Source of the DNA: JBJMHZ01 sp045807125
GTDB taxonomy: Bacteria > Actinomycetota > Actinomycetes > JAWWOL01
NCBI GenBank assembly: GCA_045807125.1
Contig: JBJMHZ010000042.1
Location: forward strand, 186,001 to 250,000
DNA: 64,000 bases
Reading direction: 5' to 3'
Both the position numbers and the translations under genes were made by a program. Positions 22,624 to 30,400 of the stretch are shown piece after piece (positions within the stretch are counted from its first letter, which is position 1; the number at the start of each line of letters is the position of its first letter). The notes under the pieces are model-generated. The model ran no database searches. It saw only the letters and a list, made by a program, of their open reading frames with translations, and was not told the origin of the DNA.

Positions 22624-23708
22624 GCGGTCACCGCCGTCGGGTACTCGTCCCACACGCGCCCGTCGAGCTCCCGGCCTGCCGCCTTCTTGCCGACCCGACG
22701 GAGGTCAGTCGGGTGCGAAGCGTTGCGGCCGTTGCAGGAGCAGTGGTGCGTCTCGTGGCCGTCGCTCAACCCAAGGCGACACCTCGGTGCCCACTCGCCC
22801 CACTGCTTGAACAGGAACGGCACGCCAGTCGCCCGGCACTGGTCACGGAGCCCGCGCGCCCAATCCAGCTGCATCGGCCGGGCCTTCGGGCCCGACTCGC
22901 CACCGGCGACGACCCAGCCGATACGAGGGCCAGGCGCGTCCGGCACATCCCAGCCACCCAAGTTGCAGAGCCCGCACGGGATGCGACCGTCGCCAGGTGC
23001 GCGCTCACCGTCCCAAGGCTGGTACGCCGGTTGCCAGTTCTCGTCGTCCACCCAGCGGGAGCCGCCACACGAGCACATCCAGCGGCCGAGGTCGACCGGG
23101 CCGAGTAGCGGCTCGCACGACAGCCACCGCACGGCAGCCGGAGTGTCGAGCAGCACGGGCACGCGGATGTCGGCCCAGTGCTGGTTCTCGATGGAGACGC
23201 CGAGCCAGATGTTGGACGGAGGCGTTGCCGCCCGTTGGCGCGCCCACTGAGCGGCAGGACTGTTACGCATCGCCTCGGTCGGGCAGTCATCGAACTTGCG
23301 CGCGTACTCGGCCTTCCGCCCTTCCCGGGCACGGACGAACGCTCGCATCCGGCCCGGCCGCTTCGTGAGGACCTGGAAGGTGTGCTGCTTGGCTTGCTCC
23401 ATCACGTCGAAGACCTGCTCGATGAACAGGTCGGGAACGTCGCGGTGGAACAGGTCCGACATGGAGTTCACGAAGATGCGTCGCGGCCGGCGCCAGCGGA
23501 GCGGCTGGTCAAGCCGGTCCGGGAGCAGCCGCACCTCGCCGGTGAACCGGCCCCCCTCAGCGAGGCCGGCGTACGTCGGCAGGTTGCGGAGCCGGCCGGA
23601 CGCCTCCCGGGCGGCGTAGCAGTGCTCGCAGCCCTCCGATACGTGGGTACAGCCAACGACCGGGTTCCAGGTCGCCTCGGTCCACTCGATGCCCGTCTTG
23701 TCAGCCAC
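22620..23708 (-). CDS. Gp37/Gp68-family (DUF5131) protein
   Basis: 362 residues starting at GTG 23708. The opening TGIEWTEATWNPVVGCTHVS then EGCEHCYA gives a CX6CX2C set (Cys20, 27, 30). Typical family strings follow: IFVNSMSDLFHRDVP, FDVMEQAKQHTFQVLTKRP, NIWLGVSIENQ, LSCEPLLGPVDL and WVVAGGESGPKARPM. The family is widespread in phages and mobile elements. Its cysteine set resembles, but is spaced differently from, radical-SAM ligands. The internal CSCGGS...CGLC is probably a zinc insert. Activity unknown. Confidence 0.85.
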   Translation of the reverse strand: MADKTGIEWTEATWNPVVGCTHVSEGCEHCYAAREASGRLRNLPTYAGLAEGGRFTGEVRLLPDRLDQPLRWRRPRRIFVNSMSDLFHRDVPDLFIEQVFDVMEQAKQHTFQVLTKRPGRMRAFVRAREGRKAEYARKFDDCPTEAMRNSPAAQWARQRAATPPSNIWLGVSIENQHWADIRVPVLLDTPAAVRWLSCEPLLGPVDLGRWMCSCGGSRWVDDENWQPAYQPWDGERAPGDGRIPCGLCNLGGWDVPDAPGPRIGWVVAGGESGPKARPMQLDWARGLRDQCRATGVPFLFKQWGEWAPRCRLGLSDGHETHHCSCNGRNASHPTDLRRVGKKAAGRELDGRVWDEYPTAVTA

Positions 23709-24387
23709 CGGGCGCCTCCGCTCGCGCGGCGAGCCGGTCGCGCGCCTCCTGGCGGCGCTGCTCACCCTCGGTGCACGAAGTGCACGTCTGACCGTTCGGC
23801 AGCCCCACGATCTGCTGGGTCCAGCCGGTGTCGCAGCACGCCCGGCAACCCCAGGTGGGCGGCAGGGACCACCGCACTGGACGGGCCTCGCCGCGCAGGT
23901 AGAGCGGGTGGCGGGGATGCCCGTCGGCTGTGACGCCGAGGCAGTGCGGGTCGCGCAGCAGCGGCGCGACGTCGGCGGCACGGGCGCGGGCGAGCTCGTG
24001 CGCGCCCCAAGCCACGATCGTCAGGCCGGCGCGGGCCGACCAGTCGCGGATGACGCCGTCGTTGCCGTCACCAACCGGGTCCGCCGCGCGGCGCAGATCC
24101 GCCGGGCGCGTCGCACAGAACGCGTGCTCGTTGACCACGGCCAAGGCTGACCAGCCGAGCGCGCGGGTGAAGCCGATGCAGCGCCGGACCGTCGGGTCTT
24201 CGTGGTTCTCGTCAGCGTCGGACGGGTTGAGCATGACCCACAGGACGAAGTCCCGGTCGAATCGGACGTGGCCGAACCAGGCGCGGGTGAGGACGTACCG
24301 ATAACGCCGGTCGGCGCTGAACTGCGCGTCGCGGCGCATCGCATGGTGTGCCGGGGCGTCGGCGAGCTCGAACAGCGCGTCAGGCAT
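23701..24387 (-). CDS. DUF1643 family protein with zinc-finger tail
   Basis: 228 residues. The DUF1643 core is clear: RYRYVLTRAWF, VLWVMLNPSDADENHEDPTV, RRCIGFTRALGWSALAVVNE and GLTIVAWGAHE. A C-terminal extension holds CRACCDTGW and CTSCTEGEQ, a four-cysteine cluster probably binding zinc. DUF1643 proteins are common on phages and plasmids; their reaction is not established. Overlaps the Gp37/Gp68 gene by 8 nt and the MazG-like gene by 8 nt. Confidence 0.85.
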   Translation of the reverse strand: MPDALFELADAPAHHAMRRDAQFSADRRYRYVLTRAWFGHVRFDRDFVLWVMLNPSDADENHEDPTVRRCIGFTRALGWSALAVVNEHAFCATRPADLRRAADPVGDGNDGVIRDWSARAGLTIVAWGAHELARARAADVAPLLRDPHCLGVTADGHPRHPLYLRGEARPVRWSLPPTWGCRACCDTGWTQQIVGLPNGQTCTSCTEGEQRRQEARDRLAARAEAPGG

Positions 24388-24724
24388 GGGTCGCCTCCGC
24401 CGTCGGCGCGCCAGCTGTCAGACCGGCGCGCGTGGCCACGATCTGCGCCCAGCCGGCGGCCATCGCCGCGGTCTGGATCAGCTCGCCGAGCAGCTTCGCG
24501 TCATCGACCGGGACACCGTCATGGCGGGCATCGTTGAACAGCCGCGCCACTTCGCCGGCTTCCTCTACAAGGATGGGGAGCCGATCCAGGTCGGTGTTGC
24601 CCGCGCCCGTCATGGATGTCGCGCCGTGCTTGTGGTGCGCGCGGACGCTCTCCTCATCGATGACCGCCAGCAACGACAGCGGCAGGTGGCCCGTCTCGCG
24701 GGTGAGGTCGAAGGGGTCAGGCAC
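24380..24724 (-). CDS. MazG-like nucleotide pyrophosphohydrolase
   Basis: 114 residues. The helical core ILVEEAGEVARLFND (EExxE at ~54-58) and ELIQTAAMAAGWAQIV (second acidic helix) match small MazG-like/NTP-PPase proteins that need Mg2+. Phage MazG proteins hydrolyse nucleotide triphosphates or alarmones to keep the host in growth mode. One domain only, unlike the double-domain E. coli MazG. Coupled to the AAA ATPase gene by an 8-nt overlap. Confidence 0.75.
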   Translation of the reverse strand: MPDPFDLTRETGHLPLSLLAVIDEESVRAHHKHGATSMTGAGNTDLDRLPILVEEAGEVARLFNDARHDGVPVDDAKLLGELIQTAAMAAGWAQIVATRAGLTAGAPTAEATHA

Positions 24725-26003
24725 GGGCCGCCTCCCTCATCCGCTGCGACATCAGGGCGCGCTCAGCGCCGATGGGATTGCCGTCGTGCCGAAGGAACAG
24801 CTCGATCAGGGCCGCCATGGAGCGGCCGCCCGGGTCGAAAGGGGGGACGTCGATCGGTGGCCGGCCGTAGTGCGCCTCGAACGCGCGTGCGGCCTGGTCA
24901 GGGTCGGGCAGCCCGACCTCTTCGGCGACGTCGATGCGGCCGGGTCGCACCATGGCGGCGTCGAGGACGTCGGGGCGGTTCGTGGTCATCACGACGATGA
25001 GCCCGTGCGGGGTGGCGACGCCGTCGAGGGCGTTCAGCAGCCCACCGATGGTGATCCGCCTGGCGGCGCCGTCCGCGTCGCGGTCGGCATCCTTGACGGC
25101 AGCGAGGGTGTCGACGTCCTCGAGCAGCAGGATCGAGCGGGGATGCACCTCCGAGAGGAGGTTCATCAGCGTGGCATCGCCCTCCAGGTCGGCGAGCGGC
25201 GCGTACCACAGGTCAAGCCCGAAGTGATCCGCGAGCGCGCGGGCGATCGACGTCTTCCCCCCGCCGGGCTCGCCGTGCAGCAGGTAGCCGCGGTGGTACG
25301 GCTGGCCGCGCCGCACGTAGTCGGGCTCGGAGCCGAGGAACCGCTCGACGTCGGTGACGAGCCGTTCCTTCTGGCCGGCGGCGAGGATCACCGAGTCCAG
25401 CGGCCGCAGCGGCAGATCCGGGCGGCGACGCCAGGAGCCCCACGACGTCATCAACCACACGGTCGGCTGTCGGCGAGCGTGCGAGCGGGCCGCGACGATG
25501 CGCTCCAGCTCGGCGACCACCGCGTCCTGGCCGGCCTGCGTGCCCGCCCGGAACACGATCTTGTCGGGGGTGAGCCGCATCCGGCCCCGCGAATCCACGG
25601 CCGCGTCCTCCGGGCGGTCGATCCACACCTGCACCCGGTGACCGCCGATCAGAAGCGTCCGGGCGTGGCGGTCGTCGGAGGCGAGCAGCAGCCGAGTCGC
25701 CGGCTGGGAAGCGAGGCCATCCGAGGATGGAACCTCGTCGCCCCGGTCGATCGAGGAGCGCGCAACCAAGGCGCGTCGATCACTGCCCGGGATCAGCTGC
25801 AACAGCCAGTCGTGGACGTCCTGATAGATGGCGTCCTCCGATGTCACCGTCACCCTGTAGGCGAGGTGCTCGCTCCACCACTGCCGCGCCTTCGTGGCCG
25901 CCTGCGACAAGGCCGTCACGACCGCGATGGCCGTCGTGGCGCGGCCGATCACCGGGAGCGGCGGTGGCGCAGAGGCCGGCCGAGCGACCAGCGGTCCGGT
26001 CAT
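24717..26003 (-). CDS. BCS1-like AAA+ ATPase
   Basis: 428 residues. The N-terminal ~230 residues look like a BCS1-type regulatory region (DVHDWLLQLIPGSDRRALVA, VWLMTSWGSWRRRPDLPLRP, then LAAGQKERLVTDVERFLGSE). An AAA module follows: Walker A HGEPGGGKTS (~243-252), Walker B ILLLEDVDT (~291-299), and the sensor/second-region TTNRPDVLDAAMVRPGRID (~340-358). A possible short membrane segment is at ~20-36. Mitochondrial BCS1 moves folded protein across membranes; prokaryotic relatives are largely uncharacterised. Two tiny membrane-protein genes overlap upstream of it. Confidence 0.85.
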   Translation of the reverse strand: MTGPLVARPASAPPPLPVIGRATTAIAVVTALSQAATKARQWWSEHLAYRVTVTSEDAIYQDVHDWLLQLIPGSDRRALVARSSIDRGDEVPSSDGLASQPATRLLLASDDRHARTLLIGGHRVQVWIDRPEDAAVDSRGRMRLTPDKIVFRAGTQAGQDAVVAELERIVAARSHARRQPTVWLMTSWGSWRRRPDLPLRPLDSVILAAGQKERLVTDVERFLGSEPDYVRRGQPYHRGYLLHGEPGGGKTSIARALADHFGLDLWYAPLADLEGDATLMNLLSEVHPRSILLLEDVDTLAAVKDADRDADGAARRITIGGLLNALDGVATPHGLIVVMTTNRPDVLDAAMVRPGRIDVAEEVGLPDPDQAARAFEAHYGRPPIDVPPFDPGGRSMAALIELFLRHDGNPIGAERALMSQRMREAARA

Positions 26004-26170
26004 CCCACGCCACCCTGGTCAAGCGCGTCCAGCGACTCGTACGGGTTCTCCGGCGCCTCACGCGACCACCACGCCAGCGCCCCCAGCACGACCAGCTCGG
26101 CAGCGCCCGTGACACCGAGCGCCACCGCGAGCGTCACGCGTGCGGCGCGGGCCAGCCGCCGGCGGTTCAC
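26000..26170 (-). CDS. Tiny membrane protein (56 aa)
   Basis: Reads VNRRRLARAARVTLAVALGV, then a hydrophobic stretch (AAELVVLGALAWW), and ends EALDALDQGGVG-like with SLDALDQGGVG. It has a basic N-terminus and one membrane helix (~12-35). The GTG at 26170 overlaps the upstream stop (GTGA) and the TGA overlaps the AAA ATPase ATG (ATGA). The tight coupling suggests a partner or membrane anchor for the ATPase; this is inference. Confidence 0.65.
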   Translation of the reverse strand: MNRRRLARAARVTLAVALGVTGAAELVVLGALAWWSREAPENPYESLDALDQGGVG

Positions 26171-26334
26171 CGTCGGCCCCTATCGAGGCGGGCCAGCGCC
26201 GCGCGCGACAGCCGACTGCGAGCGCCCGCCACAGCACAGTGAACGGCGTAACCAGCGACGCCGAGCAGCAGGGCGACGCAGCAGCCGCGGATGACGTCGG
26301 TGAGGATCGCGGCGTCGGTCGGGGTGAAGCGCAT
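26167..26334 (-). CDS. Tiny membrane protein (55 aa)
   Basis: Reads MRFTPTDAAILTDVIRGCC then VALLLGVAGYAVHCAVAG and a basic tail LARLDRGRR. One membrane helix (~18-37) with two cysteines at its start. ATG 26334 overlaps the preceding stop (TGATG), and the stop overlaps the next gene (GTGA). No family recognised. It is the second of two consecutive small membrane genes before the BCS1-like ATPase. Confidence 0.65.
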   Translation of the reverse strand: MRFTPTDAAILTDVIRGCCVALLLGVAGYAVHCAVAGARSRLSRAALARLDRGRR

Positions 26335-26852
26335 CAGCCAGCCACCTCGATGAGGTCAGGCGCGCCGTCCCCGACGCTCTTCAGGTACTCGCCGGCGAGC
26401 ATCTCGGCGAGGTCGTCGACGGTGGCGAACTGCTGGTGGCTGGGCGGGTAGGTGGCCCACAACCGCTCCGCGTTGGCGCGGGCGAGCTGGCGGGCGCGGG
26501 CCTCGGTGAGGTCCACGAAGATGCGGGAGCCGAGCGGCGGGAGGTAGTCCGGCACGCAGCGGTCGGAGGGCCAGTTGACGTGGCGGGCTTCCTTCCCCGA
26601 CCGCAGGCCGATGACGTACGGGGTGACGCCGTCGCGGCTGTTCCAGATGACCTCCGTCTCGCCGTCGATGGCTTGGTAGGTCATGAGGCAGTACGCCTCG
26701 GGGTGCTCGTACGCCGCGGCATCGACGGCGCTCGCGGCCCTCGGTTTGGCGGCTGCGGCGGCTGCGCCGCGCACGCTGACGACCGGGGGCAAGGTGCCCA
26801 TGGATGGCGCGCGTCGGCGTTCCTTGCGGGTGCGGTCACGGCGGTAGCTCAC
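26334..26852 (-). CDS. Phage early protein, unknown
   Basis: 172 residues. Basic start (MSYRRDRTRKERRRAPSMG), alanine-rich linker, then a compact domain with YCLMTYQAIDGETEVIWNSR, DGVTPYVIGLRSGKEARHVN, SRIFVDLTEARARQLARAN and a helical C-terminus. Not recognised as a defined family. GTG start overlaps the upstream stop by 4 nt. Confidence 0.7.
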   Translation of the reverse strand: MSYRRDRTRKERRRAPSMGTLPPVVSVRGAAAAAAKPRAASAVDAAAYEHPEAYCLMTYQAIDGETEVIWNSRDGVTPYVIGLRSGKEARHVNWPSDRCVPDYLPPLGSRIFVDLTEARARQLARANAERLWATYPPSHQQFATVDDLAEMLAGEYLKSVGDGAPDLIEVAG

Positions 26853-27643
26853 GAGTCGTCACCGCCGTCCTTGCCGGTGCCCATCGGTCGGTCGGCGTCG
26901 AAGTCCCAGCGGACCGGCATGACGGCGCCGCGCAGCCACGGGTAGGAGTTGCCGACCTCGACGATCGCCATCCGGTCGGCGCCGCCGAAGTACCACAGCA
27001 GCGGCCGGGCCGGGTACAGCTTCCCGAGCTTCGCCAGCCGGCCGATCACCTCGGGGGAGAGGGCGACACCGTCGGTCTCCTGCCGGGCGAACCGGGCGAC
27101 CACCTTGCGCCAGTCCGGGTAGTCCCCGCCGTAGCAGCGCAGCTTCAGCCGCTCGCGACCCGGATGCTCGATGACCGCGAACGACGGCTCGAAGTCGTCA
27201 CCCAGGTCGAGGGACTGCTCGTCGGGCTCGACCTCGGTAACGCCGAGGGTGAGCCGGACCTCGATCGGCTCCGGCGGCGGGCCGCCCTTCTCGGCGGCCT
27301 TGTCCGCGGCCTTGATGAGGTCGAACAGGTGCCCGAACAGGGACTTGGCTCGGCCGTGCGAGTCGATGACCACGGCGGTCGCGTCGGGCAGCTCATCGAG
27401 GGTCGGCTCGCGCTCGTAGTCGCAGTCGACGTTCGGCACCCACGTGCGGAGCAGCACGATCCCGTCGGTCGCGACCAGGCGCACCCCGTCGCGGAAGTGC
27501 TCCACGGCGACCGTGCGATCCAACGACGGGATCACCAGGTTGTCGACCGACGCCAGCGCGACGGCGAGCCAGCCGCGCGCCAGATGACGGGCGTCGTACA
27601 GCGCGGTCGGGATGACGACCGGCTCGGTGTCGATGGCGGTCAC
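26849..27643 (-). CDS. Possible sliding-clamp-like (DnaN-like) protein
   Basis: 264 residues. The pattern LASVDNLVIPSLDRTVAVEH, FRDGVRLVATDGIVLLRTWV, VALSPEVIGRLAKLG and a C-terminal MAIVEVGNSYPWLRGAVMPV has the rhythm of beta-clamp domains (xxVxLxATDGxxL). It is shorter than a bacterial beta clamp (about 370) and would have two domains. Clamp-like genes occur in actinophage early regions. The assignment is tentative; structure prediction would decide. It is coupled to the WhiB gene upstream. Confidence 0.5.
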   Translation of the reverse strand: MTAIDTEPVVIPTALYDARHLARGWLAVALASVDNLVIPSLDRTVAVEHFRDGVRLVATDGIVLLRTWVPNVDCDYEREPTLDELPDATAVVIDSHGRAKSLFGHLFDLIKAADKAAEKGGPPPEPIEVRLTLGVTEVEPDEQSLDLGDDFEPSFAVIEHPGRERLKLRCYGGDYPDWRKVVARFARQETDGVALSPEVIGRLAKLGKLYPARPLLWYFGGADRMAIVEVGNSYPWLRGAVMPVRWDFDADRPMGTGKDGGDDS

Positions 27644-28032
27644 GCAGCGGCCTCCTCAGATTGCTTCGCGGCGCCGTGGCGAGCCGCACGACGGCGGGCG
27701 GCCTTGCTGCGCCGCTGGTACTCCGCCTCACCAGCACGGGTCAGCGGGGACTCGTCGCCACCGACGAACGCGGCGTGGTACGCGCCCACCGTCCGGTCGC
27801 TCCAGCCGCGGGCCGCCTCCCGGAACGCGGTCGGCAACCGGCCCAGCTCGAGCAGATGACCCCCGTACACCCCGGAGTGGCGGCCGGCCATCCCGTCCTG
27901 CAAGCAGGACGAGCGGATCGGGCAACCGACGCACACCCGCCTCGCCTGCTCATGGCTGGCGTCGTCCGAATCCGCGTCGAACCACGCCGGGTCGACGGCC
28001 GAGGACGTGCACGCCCCCAACTGGCCGGTCAC
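27640..28032 (-). CDS. Phage WhiB-family regulator
   Basis: 130 residues from GTG 28032. The four iron-sulphur ligands are Cys8, Cys34, Cys37 and Cys43 (C...CVGCPIRSSC). The turn motif is GVYGG where most WhiB proteins have GVWGG. A long basic C-terminal helix (RRSKAARRRAARHG) suits DNA binding. WhiB proteins bind the primary sigma factor and DNA. Phage versions such as TM4 WhiB can repress host whiB genes and affect superinfection. Here the target is unknown. Confidence 0.9.
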   Translation of the reverse strand: MTGQLGACTSSAVDPAWFDADSDDASHEQARRVCVGCPIRSSCLQDGMAGRHSGVYGGHLLELGRLPTAFREAARGWSDRTVGAYHAAFVGGDESPLTRAGEAEYQRRSKAARRRAARHGAAKQSEEAAA

Positions 28033-28583
28033 CGGGCACCGTCGGTCGACGCCGCGGCTGCCACTGCCTCGCCGGGCTGCCGCGCCGTGCGAACAGCGGC
28101 GAGGACCCGCGCCCACCACACGGAGGCCGGCTCCGCGCTCTGGCGGCGGCGGTAGTCCTGGGTCCACTGCTGCAAGCCGTCAACGACGCGCTGCGCGGCG
28201 AGAAGAGCGGTCAGGTCAGGGGCGATCTCGACGGTCACGGTGGGCTCGTACGGGGTGACGCCGGCTGCTCGCTCGTACGCGTCAGCGGCGGCGCGAAGCG
28301 CGCGGGCGATCGCCAGCCGGCCACCCGACGTGGGGTCATGGCGCTCGCCGGGCGCGCTCTTGGACGTGCCGGCGAACTCCGTACCTTCGATGGCGACCGT
28401 GGCGATAGCCGCGTCGCGGGTCTGCACGACGCGGACGGCGGCGAGCAAGTGAGCGTTGCCATGGCGATCGCCCACGCGCGCAGGAACGGCGAGGGGGTGC
28501 GGAGCAGCCTTGCAGGGCGACGGGTCGCACCCGCTGGTCGGCCTCCGGCCGTCGGTCCGACTCGGGCGGTGGGGCTCGTTCAT
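28029..28583 (-). CDS. Phage early protein, unknown (dsRBD-like pattern)
   Basis: 184 residues. A disordered N-terminal ~40 residues precede AAVRVVQTRDAAIATVAIEG and GRLAIARALRAAADAYERAA, a beta-beta-helix arrangement loosely like DUF1876/dsRBD-type folds. A second helical part DLTALLAAQRVVDGLQQWTQ follows. No catalytic residues recognised. Overlaps both neighbours by 4 nt. Confidence 0.6.
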   Translation of the reverse strand: MNEPHRPSRTDGRRPTSGCDPSPCKAAPHPLAVPARVGDRHGNAHLLAAVRVVQTRDAAIATVAIEGTEFAGTSKSAPGERHDPTSGGRLAIARALRAAADAYERAAGVTPYEPTVTVEIAPDLTALLAAQRVVDGLQQWTQDYRRRQSAEPASVWWARVLAAVRTARQPGEAVAAAASTDGAR

Positions 28584-29392
28584 GCGGTTGCGCTCCTCAC
28601 GGGAAGCAGAGGGCCGGCCGAGGGCCGAGAGGTGACGGACGGGCAGCGCCGCTCCGCGCGGCGGGCATCGCGCAACCGGCGCAGCCTGTGCACGACCTGG
28701 GGCTCGGCGCGCAGCGCGGCCGGATGGTCGATCAGCTCGTTGAGCTGCTGGGCGTAGCGGGTCGGGGACAGGTCGAACAGGTCACGGACCGCGGCGTCCC
28801 TCCGGCCCGGGCGGCGCCACGTCAACCGCTCGAAGGCGAGCGCGGCCCGGCCGCGCGGGGTGAGCTGCCCGCGGGCCGTCATCGGCCACGCGTCGGGCGC
28901 GCGGCTCGCCGTCGGTGGCGGGGCGATCCGGTCACGGGCGGCGGCGACGAGGTGGTGCAGCGGGAGAGCAGCCCGCGTCCCGGGCGGGCCGACGATCGCT
29001 GTCAGCGACCCGGCCTGAGCGGCGTGAAGCAGCAGGTGCTCGACGGCGCCGAGGGAGGACGCCTGCCGCAACGCGGCCGCGAGCTCGTCAGCCGACCGGG
29101 GACCGCGGGACCGGACCCGCGAGTCACGGCAACGGGCCGTGTTCGCCGCCCGGCACTCGCCGCAACGGCAGCCCTGCCCGTACCGGTGCGCAGTGCCGTG
29201 CGCGGCCACTGCCGCGCGCGGGCGCGGCGTCGTCAGCCCGGCGGCGACCAGCCGGCGCTGCGCGGTACGCGCGCTGACGCCCTGCGTGCGGGCCGCAGCA
29301 GCGACCGTCATCCCGCACTCGACGTCGCCGGCGAACCGATCCACGTCGAACCGCTTCGCCGGGCGACCGGCGCGGCGATGGCCGTCAGTCAT
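28580..29392 (-). CDS. HTH - Cys finger - DUF3263 fusion protein
   Basis: 270 residues. The N-terminal helix-turn-helix AGDVECGMTVAAAARTQGVS, with ARTAQRRLVAAG, is followed by HGTAHRYGQGCRCGECRAAN, a small CxCxxC finger with conserved HG. The C-terminal domain has AFERLTWRRPGRRDAAVRDL, FDLSPTRYAQQLNELIDHPA and LRRLRDARR, the DUF3263 signature normally found as an ~80-residue stand-alone actinobacterial protein. The fusion suggests a DNA-binding regulator. ATG 29392 is chosen; GTG 29401 is possible. Confidence 0.75.
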   Translation of the reverse strand: MTDGHRRAGRPAKRFDVDRFAGDVECGMTVAAAARTQGVSARTAQRRLVAAGLTTPRPRAAVAAHGTAHRYGQGCRCGECRAANTARCRDSRVRSRGPRSADELAAALRQASSLGAVEHLLLHAAQAGSLTAIVGPPGTRAALPLHHLVAAARDRIAPPPTASRAPDAWPMTARGQLTPRGRAALAFERLTWRRPGRRDAAVRDLFDLSPTRYAQQLNELIDHPAALRAEPQVVHRLRRLRDARRAERRCPSVTSRPSAGPLLPVRSATA

Positions 29393-29978
29393 CTGAACCA
29401 CCGCCGCGAGCCGCCGTCACGTTGGAGCGCTCATCAGGTGCTATAAGCGCCGCCACGTCCTGGTCCGCGCGCAGGTCCCGGAGTGCCTCCACAACAGCAG
29501 GCGTGCGGGGGGCGGAGCGCAGTACGCGAGCGACCGCGACGACCCCGTCGATGAGGCCCACGGCCACGCCCTCGGGCGTCCGGCAGTCGGTCGTGGTCAC
29601 CTTGCCGGCGCGCTCGAAGTCCGTGCCAGGCTCGCCGGCGGCATGCTCGTGCTGGCAGGGGTCGTAGAGACGAATCGGTCCGTGCAGCGCCAGCACGGCG
29701 TCTCGCTGCTCGCTGAGCCGTGCGTTCTCGCGCTCCAGCGTGACCGCGTAGTCACGAGCCCGCCGTAGTGCGTCGACCAGGGCAGGCACGTCCTCGCGGG
29801 CAGCAGCGATGAACTCGGCGTCGGCCCGTCGCACGTCCAGGTCATCGAAGATGCGGCCGAACGGGCCGGTCGTCTTGCCGACGCCGTCGATCAATCCGTC
29901 GCCCGTGACGCTCCACGGTCCTTCGGTGGCTGCTGCGGCTCTCGCCTCGATAGCGTCGAGGTCGAGGTCGGCGCTCAC
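29385..29978 (-). CDS. Phage-associated helical protein, unknown
   Basis: 197 residues. The start LDLDAIEARAAAATEGPWSV, with RRADAEFIAAAREDVPALVD, is a very common pattern in actinophage and mobile-element proteins of unknown role. It is followed by a coiled-coil LERENARLSEQRD and a segment CQHEHAAGEPGTDFE with a possible metal site. No activity is known for the family. Coupled by 4-8 nt overlaps. Confidence 0.7.
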   Translation of the reverse strand: MSADLDLDAIEARAAAATEGPWSVTGDGLIDGVGKTTGPFGRIFDDLDVRRADAEFIAAAREDVPALVDALRRARDYAVTLERENARLSEQRDAVLALHGPIRLYDPCQHEHAAGEPGTDFERAGKVTTTDCRTPEGVAVGLIDGVVAVARVLRSAPRTPAVVEALRDLRADQDVAALIAPDERSNVTAARGGGSDD

Positions 29979-30400
29979 CGGGCACCGCAGATGGCGAGCG
30001 CGTCACCGGGGACCACGGGGGTGGGTGGCTGGTCCGGTCCCCGGTGACGCTTCTCCTTGGTGGGGGCACCTGCCTGGGTCGGCGCGACCCGTGCTGCGGC
30101 AGGCGTCGCGGTCGGGGTGCCACCCCGAGCCGGCGCCGCTCCCTCCTTCGCCCCCGCGGGAAGCTCATGCCCCGGTTGCTGCGCACCGGCCGGGGCCACA
30201 CCGGCACCTGCTCCACGCCACCAGGTCGGCTTCCACCCCGGCCGGTGGCGTGACGCGCGGACCCGGCCGGCCGCTGCCTGCCTGGTCGCCTCGGGATAGT
30301 CGCGGCGGCAGCGGCGACGCTCAGCGACCGCGAGCAGCGCCACGGCCGGTGGGAGGACCAGCAGGGCGGAGGCGAGCGCGGCGAGGAGGCAGGCGATCAC
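29975..30400 (-). CDS. Small membrane protein with disordered C-terminus
   Basis: 141 residues from GTG 30400. One N-terminal membrane helix (ACLLAALASALLVLPPAVAL, ~3-26) is followed by a basic RRRCRRDYPEATRQ and a long Ala/Pro/Gly-rich tail. No family recognised. Such single-pass proteins are common early in actinophage operons. Coupled to both neighbours by GTGA overlaps. Confidence 0.65.
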   Translation of the reverse strand: MIACLLAALASALLVLPPAVALLAVAERRRCRRDYPEATRQAAAGRVRASRHRPGWKPTWWRGAGAGVAPAGAQQPGHELPAGAKEGAAPARGGTPTATPAAARVAPTQAGAPTKEKRHRGPDQPPTPVVPGDALAICGAR

